The notes beneath the pieces were generated by a model. The model searched no databases and was not told the DNA's origin. It saw only the letters and a list, made by a program, of their open reading frames with translations. 64,000 bases of DNA, taken from contig NZ_BNBS01000007.1 of the NCBI RefSeq assembly GCF_014656075.1, forward strand, positions 20,729-84,728, given 5' to 3'. This DNA is from Streptomyces hydrogenans (GTDB lineage: Bacteria > Actinomycetota > Actinomycetes > Streptomycetales > Streptomycetaceae). Of this stretch, positions 1-9,402 are shown one piece after another. The translations under genes were made by a program, and so were the position numbers. Within the stretch, counting starts at the first letter, position 1; each line of letters begins with the position of its first letter.

Positions 1-1286
1 ATCTCCTGCTCCGTGAGGTCCTGGGCCTTCTCGCGGACCACGGCCGAGGCACGGTCGATCGCCTCGTCCAGCAGGTCCACCAGCCGGACCGTCTCGCCCT
101 CACGGGTCTTGAAGGGCTTGCCGTCCTTGCCGAGGACCGTGCCGAAGGCCAGCTGGACGGCCTTCACCTCGTCGTTCAGCCAGCCGGCCCGGCGGGCCGT
201 CTCGAAGACCATCTTGAAGTGCAGCGACTGGCGGGCGTCCACCACGTACAGCAGCGTCGACGCCTTCAGGTTGCCCACCCGGTCGCGGATGGCGGACAGG
301 TCCGTCGCCGCGTAGCCGAAGCCGCCGTCGGACTTCTGGACGATCAGCGGGACCGGGTTGCCGTCCGGGCCCTTGACGTCGTCGAAGAAGACGCACAGCG
401 CGCCCTCGGAGCGGACCGCGACGCCCGACTCCTCCAGGATCCGGCACGTCTCCAGGAGCATGTCGTTGTAGCCGGACTCCCCGACGACGTCGGGGTCGCG
501 GATGTCCATGTCGAGCTTGTCGAAGACCGAGTAGAAGTAGATCTTCGACTCGTCCACGAACCGCTGCCACAGGGCGAGGGTCTCCTCGTCACCGGCCTGG
601 AGGTCCACCACGCGGGCGCGTGCCCGGGTCTTGAACTCCTCGTCGGCGTCGAAGAGCGCGCGGGACGCCTTGTACAGCCGGTTCAGGTTCGACATGGCCT
701 CCTCGCCGGAGACCTCCGCGCCCTCGGCCTTGTGGTCCAGCTCGTGCGGGTGCTCGATCAGGTACTGGATGAGCATGCCGAACTGGGTGCCCCAGTCGCC
801 GATGTGGTGCCGGCGGACCACGGTCTCGCCCGTGAACTCCAGGATCTCCACCATCGCCGCGCCGATCACCGCGGAGCGGAGGTGGCCGACGTGCATCTCC
901 TTCGCCACGTTCGGCTGCGCGTAGTCGATGACCGTGGTGCCCGCCGCCTCGTTCAGCGGCACGCCGAGGCGCGCGTCGGCGGCACGGGCCGCCAGCGTCT
1001 CCACGATGGCCGCGTCCGACACGGTGATGTTGAGGAAGCCGGGGCCGGAGACCTCGATCTCCTTCAGCACGTCGTTCGCCGGGATGGACTCGACGACCTT
1101 CGTGGCCAGCTCGCGCGGATTGCCCTTGAGCCGCTTGGCCAGCGCCAGGATGCCGTTGGCCTGGAAGTCGGCCCGGTCGCTTCGTCGGAGCAGCGGGTCG
1201 GCGGATCCGGCCTCCGGCAGGGCTGCCGAGAGACCTTCCGCGAGGCGCTGCTGCACGGTCGAGGCGAGGGAAGGGACCGAGGCCAT
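1..1286 (-). CDS. argS: Arginyl-tRNA synthetase, 3' end cut by window edge
   Basis: Charges tRNA-Arg with arginine in the cytoplasm (class I synthetase). About 428 N-terminal residues are visible of a family length near 590. The missing part would hold the rest of the anticodon-binding DALR domain. The protein opens with [10 protein letters not shown] and an N-terminal additional domain. It then shows the HIGH-type motif as HVGHLRS, followed by the Rossmann core and the [12 protein letters not shown] segment that takes the KMSKS place in ArgRS. The ATG at 1286 is preceded by GGAACGGAAG, an acceptable ribosome site. It is divergent from lysS across about 245 bases that hold two DnaA boxes. Confidence 0.97.
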   Translation of the reverse strand, partial: MASVPSLASTVQQRLAEGLSAALPEAGSADPLLRRSDRADFQANGILALAKRLKGNPRELATKVVESIPANDVLKEIEVSGPGFLNITVSDAAIVETLAARAADARLGVPLNEAAGTTVIDYAQPNVAKEMHVGHLRSAVIGAAMVEILEFTGETVVRRHHIGDWGTQFGMLIQYLIEHPHELDHKAEGAEVSGEEAMSNLNRLYKASRALFDADEEFKTRARARVVDLQAGDEETLALWQRFVDESKIYFYSVFDKLDMDIRDPDVVGESGYNDMLLETCRILEESGVAVRSEGALCVFFDDVKGPDGNPVPLIVQKSDGGFGYAATDLSAIRDRVGNLKASTLLYVVDARQSLHFKMVFETARRAGWLNDEVKAVQLAFGTVLGKDGKPFKTREGETVRLVDLLDEAIDRASAVVREKAQDLTEQE

Positions 1287-1379
1287 GAGCTTCCGTTCCT
1301 GTTGTGTCGTGTCCGGGCGTTCCGGTGGTCTATTTCGCTTGTCAAGTGTCCCATGGGTGGGCAACGTGTTTTCCCCGCC

Positions 1380-1431
1380 TGTGGACAAGCCGTCGCCGAG
1401 GGTGGCCGAGGAGAATCCCGCCTGTGGACAA
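1380..1431. promoter_or_regulatory. Two perfect DnaA boxes in the argS-lysS intergenic region
   Basis: TGTGGACAA occurs at 1380-1388 and again at 1423-1431. Its complement TTGTCCACA is the preferred streptomycete DnaA box. Both lie in the same orientation 43 bp apart, inside a longer identical 15-mer CCCGCCTGTGGACAA. That they bind DnaA is inference. Confidence 0.5.
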
Positions 1432-1531
1432 CCTCGGAGCGCCCGGTTCCGTCTGGGACAATGACTGGCGTAGGGCTTTGAAGGCTCCGGGGGATTTCCC
1501 GCAAGGATCTGGAAAGAAGGACGTACCGACC

Positions 1532-3253
1532 GTGGCTCAGAGCAGCACCGAGACCGACTGGGTCTCCCGTTTCGCGGACGAGGTCATCACCGAGTCGGAG
1601 CGACGTGCGCCTGGCAAACCGGTGGTCGTCGCCTCCGGCCTCTCCCCCTCCGGCCCGATCCACCTCGGCAACCTCCGCGAGGTCATGACCCCGCACCTGG
1701 TCGCCGACGAGATCCGCCGCCGCGGACACACCGTCCGCCACCTCATCTCGTGGGACGACTACGACCGCTACCGCAAGGTGCCGAACGGCATCGAGGGCAT
1801 CGACGAGTCCTGGGCCGAGCACATCGGCAAGCCCCTGACCTCCGTCCCCGCCCCGGCCGGCTCGCCCCACGCCAACTGGGCCGAGCACTTCAAGGCCGCC
1901 ATGGTCGAGGCGCTGGCCGAGCTGGGCGTCGAGTACGACCCGATCAGCCAGACCGAGCAGTACACCTCCGGCGTCTACCGCGAGCAGATCCTGCACGCCA
2001 TGCGCCGCCGCGGTGACATCGACGCCATCCTCGACCAGTACCGGACGAAGAAGGCCCCCAAGAAGCAGTCCCAGAAGCCGGTCGACGAGGCCGAGCTGGA
2101 GGCCGCCGAGGGCTCCGGCGCGGCCGGTGAGGACGACGGCTCCGGCGGCGGCGCCGGGTACTTCCCGTACAAGCCCTACTGCGGGCAGTGCGAGAAGGAC
2201 CTGACCACCGTCACCTCCTATGACGACGAGACCACCGAGCTGAGCTACACCTGCTCCGCCTGCGGCTTCGCCGAGACCGTCAAGCTCAGCGAGTTCAACC
2301 GCGGCAAGCTGGTGTGGAAGGTCGACTGGCCCATGCGCTGGGCCTACGAGGGCGTCATCTTCGAGCCCTCCGGCGTCGACCACTCCTCCCCGGGCTCGTC
2401 CTTCCAGGTCGGCGGCCAGATCGTCACGCTCTTCGACGGCGTCCAGCCCATCGGCCCCATGTACGCCTTCGTCGGCATCAGCGGCATGGCCAAGATGTCC
2501 TCCTCGAAGGGCGGCGTGCCCACCGCGGCCGACGCGCTGGAGATCATGGAGCCGCAGCTGCTCCGCTGGCTCTACGCCCGCCGCAAGCCCAACCAGTCCT
2601 TCAAGATCGCCTTCGACCAGGAGATCCAGCGGCTGTACGACGAGTGGGACAAGCTGGAGGCCAAGGTCGCCGACGGCACCGTGCTGCCCGCCGACGCCGC
2701 CGCCCACGCGCGTGCCGCCCGTACCGCGGCCGGCGAGCTGCCGCGCACCCCGCGCCCGCTGCCGTACCGCACGCTGGCCTCGGTCGCCGACATCACCGCC
2801 GGCCACGACGAGCAGACCCTCCGGATCCTCACCGACCTCGACCCGGAGTCCCCGGTCACCTCGCTGGACGAGGTCCGGCCGCGCCTCGACCGCGCCGAGA
2901 ACTGGATCACCACCCAGGTCCCGGCCGACCAGCGCACCATCGTCCGCGAGGAGCCCGACACCGAGCTCCTCGGCACCCTGGACGACGAGGGCCGCGAGTC
3001 CCTGCGCCTCCTCCTGGAGGGCCTGGACAGCCACTGGTCCCTCGACGGCCTGACCACGCTGGTCTACGGCGTCCCGAAGGTCATGGCCGGGCTCACCCCC
3101 GAGGCGAAGCCCACGCCCGAGCTGAAGGTCGCCCAGCGCTCCTTCTTCGCCCTCCTCTACAAGCTCCTGGTGAGCCGCGAGACGGGCCCCCGCCTGCCCA
3201 CCCTGCTCCTCGCCGTGGGCGCGGACCGGGTGCGCAAGCTGCTCGGCGCCTGA
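1532..3253 (+). CDS. lysS: Lysyl-tRNA synthetase, class I
   Basis: Charges tRNA-Lys using the archaeal-type class I fold that many actinobacteria carry. The 573 residues match the family length. The HIGH-type motif is GPIHLGN (about residues 41-47) and the KMSKS-type motif is KMSSS (321-325). A zinc-binding insertion has CxxC pairs at 217-220 and 241-244, preceded by an acidic, glycine-rich low-complexity linker (about 185-210). The GTG at 1532 is chosen because GGAAAGAAGG lies at 1511-1520 and the conserved sequence begins [17 protein letters not shown]. Upstream in-frame codons would add non-conserved residues. A strong hairpin terminator follows the stop codon. Confidence 0.96.
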   Translation: MAQSSTETDWVSRFADEVITESERRAPGKPVVVASGLSPSGPIHLGNLREVMTPHLVADEIRRRGHTVRHLISWDDYDRYRKVPNGIEGIDESWAEHIGKPLTSVPAPAGSPHANWAEHFKAAMVEALAELGVEYDPISQTEQYTSGVYREQILHAMRRRGDIDAILDQYRTKKAPKKQSQKPVDEAELEAAEGSGAAGEDDGSGGGAGYFPYKPYCGQCEKDLTTVTSYDDETTELSYTCSACGFAETVKLSEFNRGKLVWKVDWPMRWAYEGVIFEPSGVDHSSPGSSFQVGGQIVTLFDGVQPIGPMYAFVGISGMAKMSSSKGGVPTAADALEIMEPQLLRWLYARRKPNQSFKIAFDQEIQRLYDEWDKLEAKVADGTVLPADAAAHARAARTAAGELPRTPRPLPYRTLASVADITAGHDEQTLRILTDLDPESPVTSLDEVRPRLDRAENWITTQVPADQRTIVREEPDTELLGTLDDEGRESLRLLLEGLDSHWSLDGLTTLVYGVPKVMAGLTPEAKPTPELKVAQRSFFALLYKLLVSRETGPRLPTLLLAVGADRVRKLLGA

Positions 3254-3261
3254 CCGACGCG

Positions 3262-3297
3262 CGAAGGGCCGCTCCCGTGACCGGGGGCGGCCCTTCG
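3262..3297 (+). terminator. Hairpin terminator after lysS
   Basis: CGAAGGGCCGC at 3262-3272 pairs perfectly with GCGGCCCTTCG at 3287-3297, with a further CCC/GGG pairing inside. It begins 8 bases after the lysS stop and lies between lysS and the convergent DUF2637 gene, so it may serve both strands. Confidence 0.75.
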
Positions 3298-3360
3298 GCG
3301 TGTGTGTGCGGTGCGGGCGGGTCGGAACGGTCCGTCAGGAGGGTCCGTCGGGACGAGCCG

Positions 3361-4764
3361 TCAGGAGGGGTCGTACTCCTGCATCTCCTCGCGGACGCGC
3401 TCCTGCACCTCGGGGGTGACCAGCTGGAGGAGGTCCGACTGGGGCTCCGGGAGCTGCTGGAGGCCGTACGCCTCCGCCACCAGCTGGTCCAGCTCGAACG
3501 GGGTCGGGAAGCGCCCGTACTCCTGCACGAAGCCGTACGTCATCTTGTAGGCGATCTCCCGGAACTCCTCCATCTGCGGGTCCGGCTCCTGGCTGGGGTC
3601 GGGCTGCTGGAGCACGCCGAACAGCTCGGGACCCGACTGCTCGGGCTCCACCGGGTGGGCGTCCCCGGGGATGGCCTCCGCGGCGTTCTCCTCCGCCTGC
3701 GCGGTGTACGTGCCGCCGTACCCGTCCGGGGCGAGGTGCGGGGTGTCGAACCAGGGGCTCTCGTGGTTCGGCTGGGCCTGCTGGGGGACGGGGGCCGGGT
3801 CCTGGGGGGCCTGAGCGGGCTGAGGGGCCTGCGCGGTCTGTGGGGCCTGAGAGGGCTCCTGGGCCTGCGCTTGGGCCTGCGCCTGGGCCGGCGGGGCCGG
3901 GGCGGGCTCCTGGGCCTGTTCCTGGGGCTGTGCCTGGGCCTGTGCCTGGACCAGCTCCTGCGTCTGGGCCGGGACCTGGGGGGCGACCGCGTGCGGGGCC
4001 GGGCCGGACACCAGGGCCGGGTTCCTGAGCGGGGTCACGACCGGGACCGGGACCGGGTTCGGCGGGAGCAGCACCGGGTCGATGCCCGCCGCCGCCAGGC
4101 CCGCCGGGGCCGTCTCCGCGAGCGGGACGCCGTACCGGGCGAGACGGAGCGGCATCAGCGCCTCCACGGGGGCCTTGCGCCGCCAGCCGCGCCCGAAGCG
4201 GGCCTGGAGCCGGGCCTGGTAGATCAGCCGCTCCTGCTCCAGCTTGATCACCTGGTCGTACGAGCGCAGCTCCCACAGCTTCATCCGTCGCCACAGCCGG
4301 AACGTCGGCACCGGCGACAGCAGCCAGCGGGTCAGCCGCACGCCCTCCATGTGCTTGTCCGCGGTGATGTCCGCGATCCGGCCCACCGCGTGCCGCGCCG
4401 CCTCGACCGCCACCACGAACAGCACCGGGATGACCGCGTGCATGCCCACGCCCAGCGGGTCCGGCCACGCGGCCGCGCCGTTGAACGCGATGGTCGCCGC
4501 CGTCAGGATCCACGCCGTCTGCCGCAGCAGCGGGAACGGGATCCGCAGCCACGTCAGCAGCAGGTCCAGTGCGAGCAGCACACAGATGCCCGCGTCGATG
4601 CCGATCGGGAAGAAGTACGAGAACGTACCGAAGCCCTTGTGTACGGCAAGCTCGCGCACGGCCGCGTACGAACCCGCGAAACCGATCCCCGCGATGATCA
4701 CCGCGCCGCCGATGACGAGCCCGATGAGTATGCGGTGTGTGCGTGTCAGCTCCATCGCGGCCAC
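3361..4764 (-). CDS. DUF2637 membrane protein with Gln/Ala/Pro-rich linker
   Basis: Polytopic membrane protein of the DUF2637 (SpdB-related) family, whose function is unknown; relatives occur on actinobacterial chromosomes and conjugative elements. Four membrane segments are visible at about residues 11-37, 48-72, 84-100 and 105-124. A basic amphipathic stretch follows. About residues 258-330 are a low-complexity run of AQAQ, PAPA and QAPQ. A more ordered acidic C-terminus starts near PQMEEFREIAYKMTYGF and ends EEMQEYDPS. I chose GTG 4764 because GGGAGGGG sits 6 bases upstream; ATG 4755 is the alternative. The C-terminal domain may be a protein-contact region after a flexible linker (inference). 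Confidence 0.85.
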   Translation of the reverse strand: MAAMELTRTHRILIGLVIGGAVIIAGIGFAGSYAAVRELAVHKGFGTFSYFFPIGIDAGICVLLALDLLLTWLRIPFPLLRQTAWILTAATIAFNGAAAWPDPLGVGMHAVIPVLFVVAVEAARHAVGRIADITADKHMEGVRLTRWLLSPVPTFRLWRRMKLWELRSYDQVIKLEQERLIYQARLQARFGRGWRRKAPVEALMPLRLARYGVPLAETAPAGLAAAGIDPVLLPPNPVPVPVVTPLRNPALVSGPAPHAVAPQVPAQTQELVQAQAQAQPQEQAQEPAPAPPAQAQAQAQAQEPSQAPQTAQAPQPAQAPQDPAPVPQQAQPNHESPWFDTPHLAPDGYGGTYTAQAEENAAEAIPGDAHPVEPEQSGPELFGVLQQPDPSQEPDPQMEEFREIAYKMTYGFVQEYGRFPTPFELDQLVAEAYGLQQLPEPQSDLLQLVTPEVQERVREEMQEYDPS

Positions 4765-4935
4765 CCGCGATCCCCTCCCGTGATTCGACGTCTCGCGGGC
4801 CCCAGAGTGGCACACGTGAGCGAAGCCCGGCCCCCTGGGGAGGGACGGGCTCCGCTCGGACATGCCTGTCTGTGTTGATTTGTGTCACTACCCGTGCGGT
4901 CGACGGGGGTTGGCCGGACCGCTCGACGGGTACGC

Positions 4936-5676
4936 CTACTTGTTCGCGGCGGCCACCGAGGCGACCGCTTCCTTCGCCGCCTTGGTCGCACCCTCGACGA
5001 TCGTCTTCGCCCGCGGCACGGGCGCGCCCGCGTACCCGGCGCCGTTGTAGGACAGCAGCACCAGCACGTTGCCGGAGCGGGCCACGACCGAGGCGTAGGG
5101 GAAGTCCTCGCCGGTCTTGTTGACGGTGTAGGTGACGATCTTCGCCTCGTCGCCGACGCCGGCCACCGGCGCGGTGCTCAGCGTCTTCGCGCCCGCGGTG
5201 GCCTGGATCTTGCCGAGCTCCTTGGCGAAGTTCTCCTGGGCGCGCGCCTGGCCGCTGCCGAGGGACACCTCGGAGTCGTACCGGTAGAACGACACGTCGA
5301 GCCAGCGGTACTGCGAGCCCTTGACGCCCTTGTCGTCCAGGCCGTTCCAGGAGCAGCCGCTGCGGTGGGAGAGGTCCGTGGAGGCCGCCGCCGTGCCGTT
5401 CTCGTTCTTCGCCTTCGGCACCAGCGAGGCGGTGGTCTTCGCCGCGATCGCCTTGCACGCCGTGGGCAGCTTCGCGAACTTCGCCGGCTCGACCGTCGGC
5501 GTCGGGGAGGGGGTCGCCGACGCGGTCGCGCTCGCGGTCGCCTTCGCTCCGCCGGCCTCACCGGCCCCGTCCCCACCGCCGCTGCCCGAGTCCGAGGAGC
5601 AGCCGGCGACGACGAGCATCACCGGGACGGCTGCGGCGGCGAGAATGCGGGTGAGTCGCGGAGCTGATCGCTGCAT
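4936..5676 (-). CDS. DUF3558-family lipoprotein
   Basis: Secreted lipoprotein anchored to the outer face of the membrane. The signal peptide has basic residues, a hydrophobic stretch and a lipobox ending VVAGC (Cys26). It is followed by a Ser/Gly-rich and Ala/Thr-rich linker and a globular domain of the DUF3558 type, with paired cysteines in FAKLPTACKAI and RSGCSWNGLD. The ATG at 5676 has AAGGA just upstream. It lies on the same strand as a second lipoprotein of similar design, 123 bp away. The function of the family is not known; a ligand-binding or envelope role is inference. Confidence 0.85.
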   Translation of the reverse strand: MQRSAPRLTRILAAAAVPVMLVVAGCSSDSGSGGGDGAGEAGGAKATASATASATPSPTPTVEPAKFAKLPTACKAIAAKTTASLVPKAKNENGTAAASTDLSHRSGCSWNGLDDKGVKGSQYRWLDVSFYRYDSEVSLGSGQARAQENFAKELGKIQATAGAKTLSTAPVAGVGDEAKIVTYTVNKTGEDFPYASVVARSGNVLVLLSYNGAGYAGAPVPRAKTIVEGATKAAKEAVASVAAANK

Positions 5677-5799
5677 GGTTCCTTCAGTCGCTTGTCGTAC
5701 GGCCGGCGCCGGTCGGCGGCCCTGGCGGCCCTGGGTACGCCGACACGTTACGTGGTCCCCCTGCCGCCCGGGGGGTCGCGCGGGGCACCGGACGGCCGG

Positions 5800-6705
5800 C
5801 TACTCCTCCAGGCGGTCGGCCAGCAGGCGGGCCAGGTTCTGTGCTCTGTCCTGCAGTTCCTTGCTGTCCGGGGCCGCCGCCGCACCCGTCGTGCGCTGCC
5901 GGTACTCGACGGTCACGATGACGTTCGATGTGCGGAACACCACGCTCACGACCCGCTGCGTGCCGCTCCCGCCGGTCGTGCCGAGCGTGTCGCCGACGAA
6001 GGCGATGTCGCCGAGACCGCCCAGCAGCCGGGGCTCCAGGCCGGTCGTCGCCGGCGCGGAGGGGGTGCCGGTCGACGGGGCGCCGGTGCCGGGGGGCGTG
6101 GCGCCGCCGGAGGCGGTGGGCGAGGACGGGGCGCCGGTGGGGGTGGCGGCGCCCGTCGCCGAGACCTTGGTGGCGCCGGACGCCGTGGCCGCGGTGGTCG
6201 GGGCGGTGGGCGTGGGCGCCGGGGTCTCCGGTACGGCGATCCCGGCCGCGAGCTGCTTGCGGGTGTAGACCTCCTGCGCCCGCGCGGCGTCGCTCACCGT
6301 CGGGTCGTAGGAGACCACCCGCTCCACGTCGAGCACCAGGCGGTGGGTGCCGTTCCCGCTGTCCGCGGTCCACGCGCAGCCGACGCGCCGGTCGGTGTCG
6401 TAGGTGACGGCGGCCGTGCCGCGGAGCACCGCGGCCCGTTCGACGTCGGTCAGGGCGGCGGTCCCGGGCAGCAGGTCGCGCAGGGTGGCCTGGGGGACGG
6501 CGCCGCACGGCTCGAAGAGGGTGCGGTAGCGGCCGGGCGGTGCGACGGGCGCGGCCGCGGCGCCCGCCTTCGCGTCGACGGTGACGTCCTCGGCGGTGTC
6601 GGCCGCGGAGCAACCGGTCAGCGCGCCGGCCACGACGGCGAGACCGGCACCGAGGCCGAGGAGGGTGCCGGGGACGCGGCCGGGTGAGTACCTCTTTCGC
6701 TGCAC
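5800..6705 (-). CDS. DUF3558-like lipoprotein, second of a tandem pair
   Basis: Lipoprotein of 301 residues with signal peptide and lipobox GALTGC (Cys32). The mature part has cysteines in RTLFEPCGAV and RRVGCAWTADSG that parallel those of the neighbouring lipoprotein. A Pro/Thr/Ala/Gly-rich insertion (about residues 160-225) splits the domain. The end, EYRQRTTG onward, reads like a helical tail. I chose GTG 6705, which gives a normal signal peptide and has GGGAG 9 bases upstream; the reading frame runs open further to 6792. The pair looks like an old duplication. Its promoter region is shared with divergent rtcB. Confidence 0.8.
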   Translation of the reverse strand: MQRKRYSPGRVPGTLLGLGAGLAVVAGALTGCSAADTAEDVTVDAKAGAAAAPVAPPGRYRTLFEPCGAVPQATLRDLLPGTAALTDVERAAVLRGTAAVTYDTDRRVGCAWTADSGNGTHRLVLDVERVVSYDPTVSDAARAQEVYTRKQLAAGIAVPETPAPTPTAPTTAATASGATKVSATGAATPTGAPSSPTASGGATPPGTGAPSTGTPSAPATTGLEPRLLGGLGDIAFVGDTLGTTGGSGTQRVVSVVFRTSNVIVTVEYRQRTTGAAAAPDSKELQDRAQNLARLLADRLEE

Positions 6706-6758
6706 CGTCCCAGGCTCCCTTCTCCCGAAAGTCTTTCCCGAAAACCGTTTGCCGCCCC

Positions 6759-6820
6759 GTGACGGCGGATGGACACAATGTCTATCGCACACGCAGCCGT
6801 TGATGCCGGTCCGCCGTCAC
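6759..6820. promoter_or_regulatory. Long-spaced 11-bp inverted repeat between lipoprotein gene and rtcB
   Basis: GTGACGGCGGA at 6759-6769 and its exact complement TCCGCCGTCAC at 6810-6820 flank 40 bases in the divergent intergenic region. The spacing between centres is about 51 bp. This suits two operator half-sites on one DNA face or a stem, but neither is shown. Confidence 0.35.
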
Positions 6821-6880
6821 CTGTACGGGCTTTGGCTCCGGTTTTTGCGTTATCAGACTTTTCGGGGGAATCGAGGAAGT

Positions 6881-8074
6881 ATGTCGTACGTAGAGGTACC
6901 GGGTGCGCAGGTGCCCATCCGGATGTGGACCGATCCTTCCACGGTCGAGGGCGGCGCGATGCAGCAGCTCCGGAACGTGGCGACGCTGCCGTGGATCAAG
7001 GGCCTCGCGGTCATGCCGGACGTGCACTACGGCAAGGGCGCGACGGTCGGTTCGGTGATCGCCATGAAGGACGCGGTCTGCCCGGCGGCGGTCGGCGTCG
7101 ACATCGGCTGCGGCATGTCCGCGGTGAAGACCTCCCTGACGGCGAACGACCTGCCGGCCGATCTCTCCCGCCTCCGCTCGAAGATCGAGCAGGTGATCCC
7201 GGTGGGTCGCGGCATGCACCGCGAGGAGGTCGAGCCGAAGCGGCTCTACCAGTTCCCGACAGCCGGGTGGGACGACTTCTGGTCGCGCTTCGACGGGGTC
7301 GCGGACGCGGTGAAGTTCCGGCGGGACCGGGCGACGCTGCAGATGGGAACGCTCGGCGGGGGCAACCACTTCGTGGAGGTCTGCGTCGACACGACGGGCG
7401 CGGTGTGGCTGATGCTGCACTCCGGCTCCCGGAACATCGGCAAGGAGCTCGCCGAGCACCACATCGGCGTGGCGCAGAAGCTGCCGCACAACCAGGGGCT
7501 GGTCGACCGGGACCTCGCGGTCTTCGTCGCCCAGACCCCGCAGATGGCGGCCTACCGGCACGACCTCTTCTGGGCGCAGGAGTACGCGAAGTACAACCGC
7601 GCGATCATGATGGCGCTCTTCCAGGAGGTCGTCCGCGGGGAGTTCCGGAAGGCGAAGGTGACCTTCGAGCCGGTGATCTCCTGCCACCACAACTACGTGG
7701 CGGAGGAGCGGTACGACGGGATGGACCTGCTCGTGACCCGCAAGGGCGCGATCCGGGCCGGCTCCGGTGAGTTCGGCATCATCCCGGGCTCGATGGGCAC
7801 CGGCTCGTACATCGTGAAGGGCCTCGGGAACGCGGCCTCGTTCAACTCGGCCTCGCACGGCGCCGGCCGGAAGATGAGCCGTACCGCTGCGAAGAAGCGC
7901 TTCTCGACGCGGGACCTCGAGGAGCAGACGAAGGGCGTGGAGTGCCGGAAGGACTCCGGCGTCGTGGACGAGATCCCGGGCGCGTACAAGCCGATCGAGA
8001 AGGTGATCGAGCAGCAGACGGACCTGGTGGAGGTCGTCGCCAAGCTCAAGCAGGTCGTGTGCGTGAAGGGCTGA
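6881..8074 (+). CDS. rtcB: RtcB RNA ligase
   Basis: GTP- and Mn-dependent ligase that joins RNA 2',3'-cyclic phosphate or 3'-phosphate ends to 5'-OH ends in tRNA splicing or RNA repair. The 397 residues match the bacterial family length. Key motifs are DVHYGKG, VGVDIGCGM (metal Cys77), LGGGNHFVEV, HSGSRNIGK, ISCHHNY and SHGAGRKMSR, whose His326 corresponds to the guanylylated histidine. The ATG at 6881 is preceded by GAGGAAG. No archease or rtcA gene is next to it. Streptomycetes have few spliced tRNAs, so RNA repair is the likelier role (inference). Confidence 0.96.
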   Translation: MSYVEVPGAQVPIRMWTDPSTVEGGAMQQLRNVATLPWIKGLAVMPDVHYGKGATVGSVIAMKDAVCPAAVGVDIGCGMSAVKTSLTANDLPADLSRLRSKIEQVIPVGRGMHREEVEPKRLYQFPTAGWDDFWSRFDGVADAVKFRRDRATLQMGTLGGGNHFVEVCVDTTGAVWLMLHSGSRNIGKELAEHHIGVAQKLPHNQGLVDRDLAVFVAQTPQMAAYRHDLFWAQEYAKYNRAIMMALFQEVVRGEFRKAKVTFEPVISCHHNYVAEERYDGMDLLVTRKGAIRAGSGEFGIIPGSMGTGSYIVKGLGNAASFNSASHGAGRKMSRTAAKKRFSTRDLEEQTKGVECRKDSGVVDEIPGAYKPIEKVIEQQTDLVEVVAKLKQVVCVKG

Positions 8075-8123
8075 GGGGCCCGGGCGGGTGTGCCCGGACG
8101 GGTCCGGGCGGGTGTCCGGACGG

Positions 8124-8156
8124 GGAGGGGTCGGTGCGGTGAGCACCGGCCCCTCC
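8124..8156 (+). terminator. Hairpin terminator between rtcB and the convergent SDR gene
   Basis: GGAGGGGTCGGTGC (8124-8137) pairs with GCACCGGCCCCTCC (8143-8156) around a 5-base loop, with one G-T pair. It lies between convergent genes and can act in both directions. Confidence 0.7.
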
Positions 8157-8177
8157 TCGCGTCGCGCGTCCGCGGGG

Positions 8178-8933
8178 CTACGGCTCGCGGTGGAGCTTGG
8201 TGTTGGACGCCTGGGCCCGGGGGCGGACGACCAGGAGGTCGATGTTGACGTGCGGGGGGCGGGTGCAGGCCCAGGTGATGGTGTCGGCGACGTCGTCGGC
8301 GGTGAGGGGGGCGGCCACGCCGTCGTAGACCTTGGCGGCGCGTTCGGTGTCGCCGCCGAAGCGGGTGGTGGCGAACTCCTCGGTCTTGACCAGGCCGGGG
8401 GCGATCTCGATGACGCGGACCGGGGTGCCGACGATCTCCAGGCGGAGGGTCTCGGCGATGACGCGGGCGCCGTTCTTGGCGGCGACGTAGCCGGCGCCGC
8501 CCTCGTAGGTGGCGTGGCCCGCGGTGGAGGAGAGGACGACGACGGTGCCGTCGCCGCTCGCGGTGAGCGCGGGCAGCAGCGCCTGGGTCATGTGGAGGGT
8601 GCCGAGGACGTTGACGTCGTACATGCGGCGCCAGTCCTCGGGGTCACCGGTGGCGACGGGGTCGAGGCCGAGGGCGCCGCCGGCGTTGTTGACGAGGACG
8701 GCGAGGGAGCGGAAGGCGGTGGCGAACTCGTCGACGGCGGCGCGGTCCGTGACGTCGAGGGCGTACGCGGTGGCCTGGTGCCCGGCCTCGGTGATCTCGG
8801 CGGCCAGCGCCTCGATGCGGTCCTTGCGGCGGGCGGTGAGGACCACGCGGTAGCCGGCGGCGGCCAGCTGCCGGGCCGTGGCGGCGCCGATGCCGCTGCT
8901 CGCTCCGGTGATGACGGCGATGGGGGCGGACAT
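8178..8933 (-). CDS. Short-chain dehydrogenase/reductase
   Basis: NAD(P)-dependent oxidoreductase of the classical SDR family, 251 residues, cytoplasmic. The cofactor motif TGASSGIG (residues 9-16), the NNAG motif (VLVNNAGG) and the catalytic Ser with YVAAK are all present. Basic residues after the second strand (TARRKDR) favour NADP(H). Start ATG 8933 has GAGGAG 8 bases upstream. The closest general type is the serine 3-dehydrogenase/YdfG-like SDR; the substrate cannot be read from sequence. Confidence 0.9.
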   Translation of the reverse strand: MSAPIAVITGASSGIGAATARQLAAAGYRVVLTARRKDRIEALAAEITEAGHQATAYALDVTDRAAVDEFATAFRSLAVLVNNAGGALGLDPVATGDPEDWRRMYDVNVLGTLHMTQALLPALTASGDGTVVVLSSTAGHATYEGGAGYVAAKNGARVIAETLRLEIVGTPVRVIEIAPGLVKTEEFATTRFGGDTERAAKVYDGVAAPLTADDVADTITWACTRPPHVNIDLLVVRPRAQASNTKLHREP

Positions 8934-8990
8934 GGCGGAGGCTCCTCGCACAGGTGGTCGGTCGGTGTGGTGGCCAGGATAGGCGGCGGG

Positions 8991-9326
8991 TCAGCGGCCG
9001 CGCGGGGCGTACATGATCACGGCCATGCCGGCGAGGCAGACGAGGGCGCCGATGACGTCCCAGCGGTCGGGCCGGTAGCCGTCGGCGACCATGCCCCAGA
9101 CGAGGGAGCCGGCGACGAAGACGCCTCCGTAGGCAGCGAGGATGCGGCCGAACTCGGCGTCGGGCTGGAGGGTGGCGACGAAGCCGTAGAGGCCGAGGGC
9201 GAGGACGCCGCCCCCGATCCAGATCCAGCCGCGGTGCTCGCGCACGCCCTGCCAGACGAGCCAGGCCCCGCCGATCTCGAAGAGCGCGGCGACGACGAAG
9301 AGGGCGACGGAGCGGGCGATCTGCAT
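8991..9326 (-). CDS. ynfA: YnfA-like small membrane protein (UPF0060)
   Basis: Membrane protein of 111 residues with four predicted segments, matching the UPF0060/YnfA family in length and in its ends ([10 protein letters not shown] near the start, [12 protein letters not shown] at the end). The family resembles small multidrug resistance-type carriers but its substrate is unsettled. It lies 57 bp upstream of the SDR gene on the same strand, so the two may share a transcript. No clear ribosome site precedes the ATG. Confidence 0.9.
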   Translation of the reverse strand: MQIARSVALFVVAALFEIGGAWLVWQGVREHRGWIWIGGGVLALGLYGFVATLQPDAEFGRILAAYGGVFVAGSLVWGMVADGYRPDRWDVIGALVCLAGMAVIMYAPRGR

Positions 9327-9402
9327 GGCAGCAGGGTGTCATGGGGACACGCGGACTGAAGGATTGTCAGAAGATGGGATGATCTCTGGGTATTTTCTGC
9401 CT

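Noticed and set aside
219..1481. Long open frame on the plus strand opposite argS
   Set aside because: It is the antisense shadow of argS, with Val/Leu/Gly/Arg-rich composition typical of reverse frames in high-GC coding DNA and no recognisable domain.
3361..4764. DUF2637 gene as evidence for an integrated conjugative element
   Set aside because: DUF2637 proteins occur on elements and chromosomes alike. No integrase, FtsK-like, replication or attachment-site features are next to it.
2314..4878. Plus-strand open frame of over 850 codons across lysS and the DUF2637 gene
   Set aside because: It runs out of frame through lysS and antisense through DUF2637. The Arg/Pro/His-rich product has no conserved features; the real genes explain the DNA.
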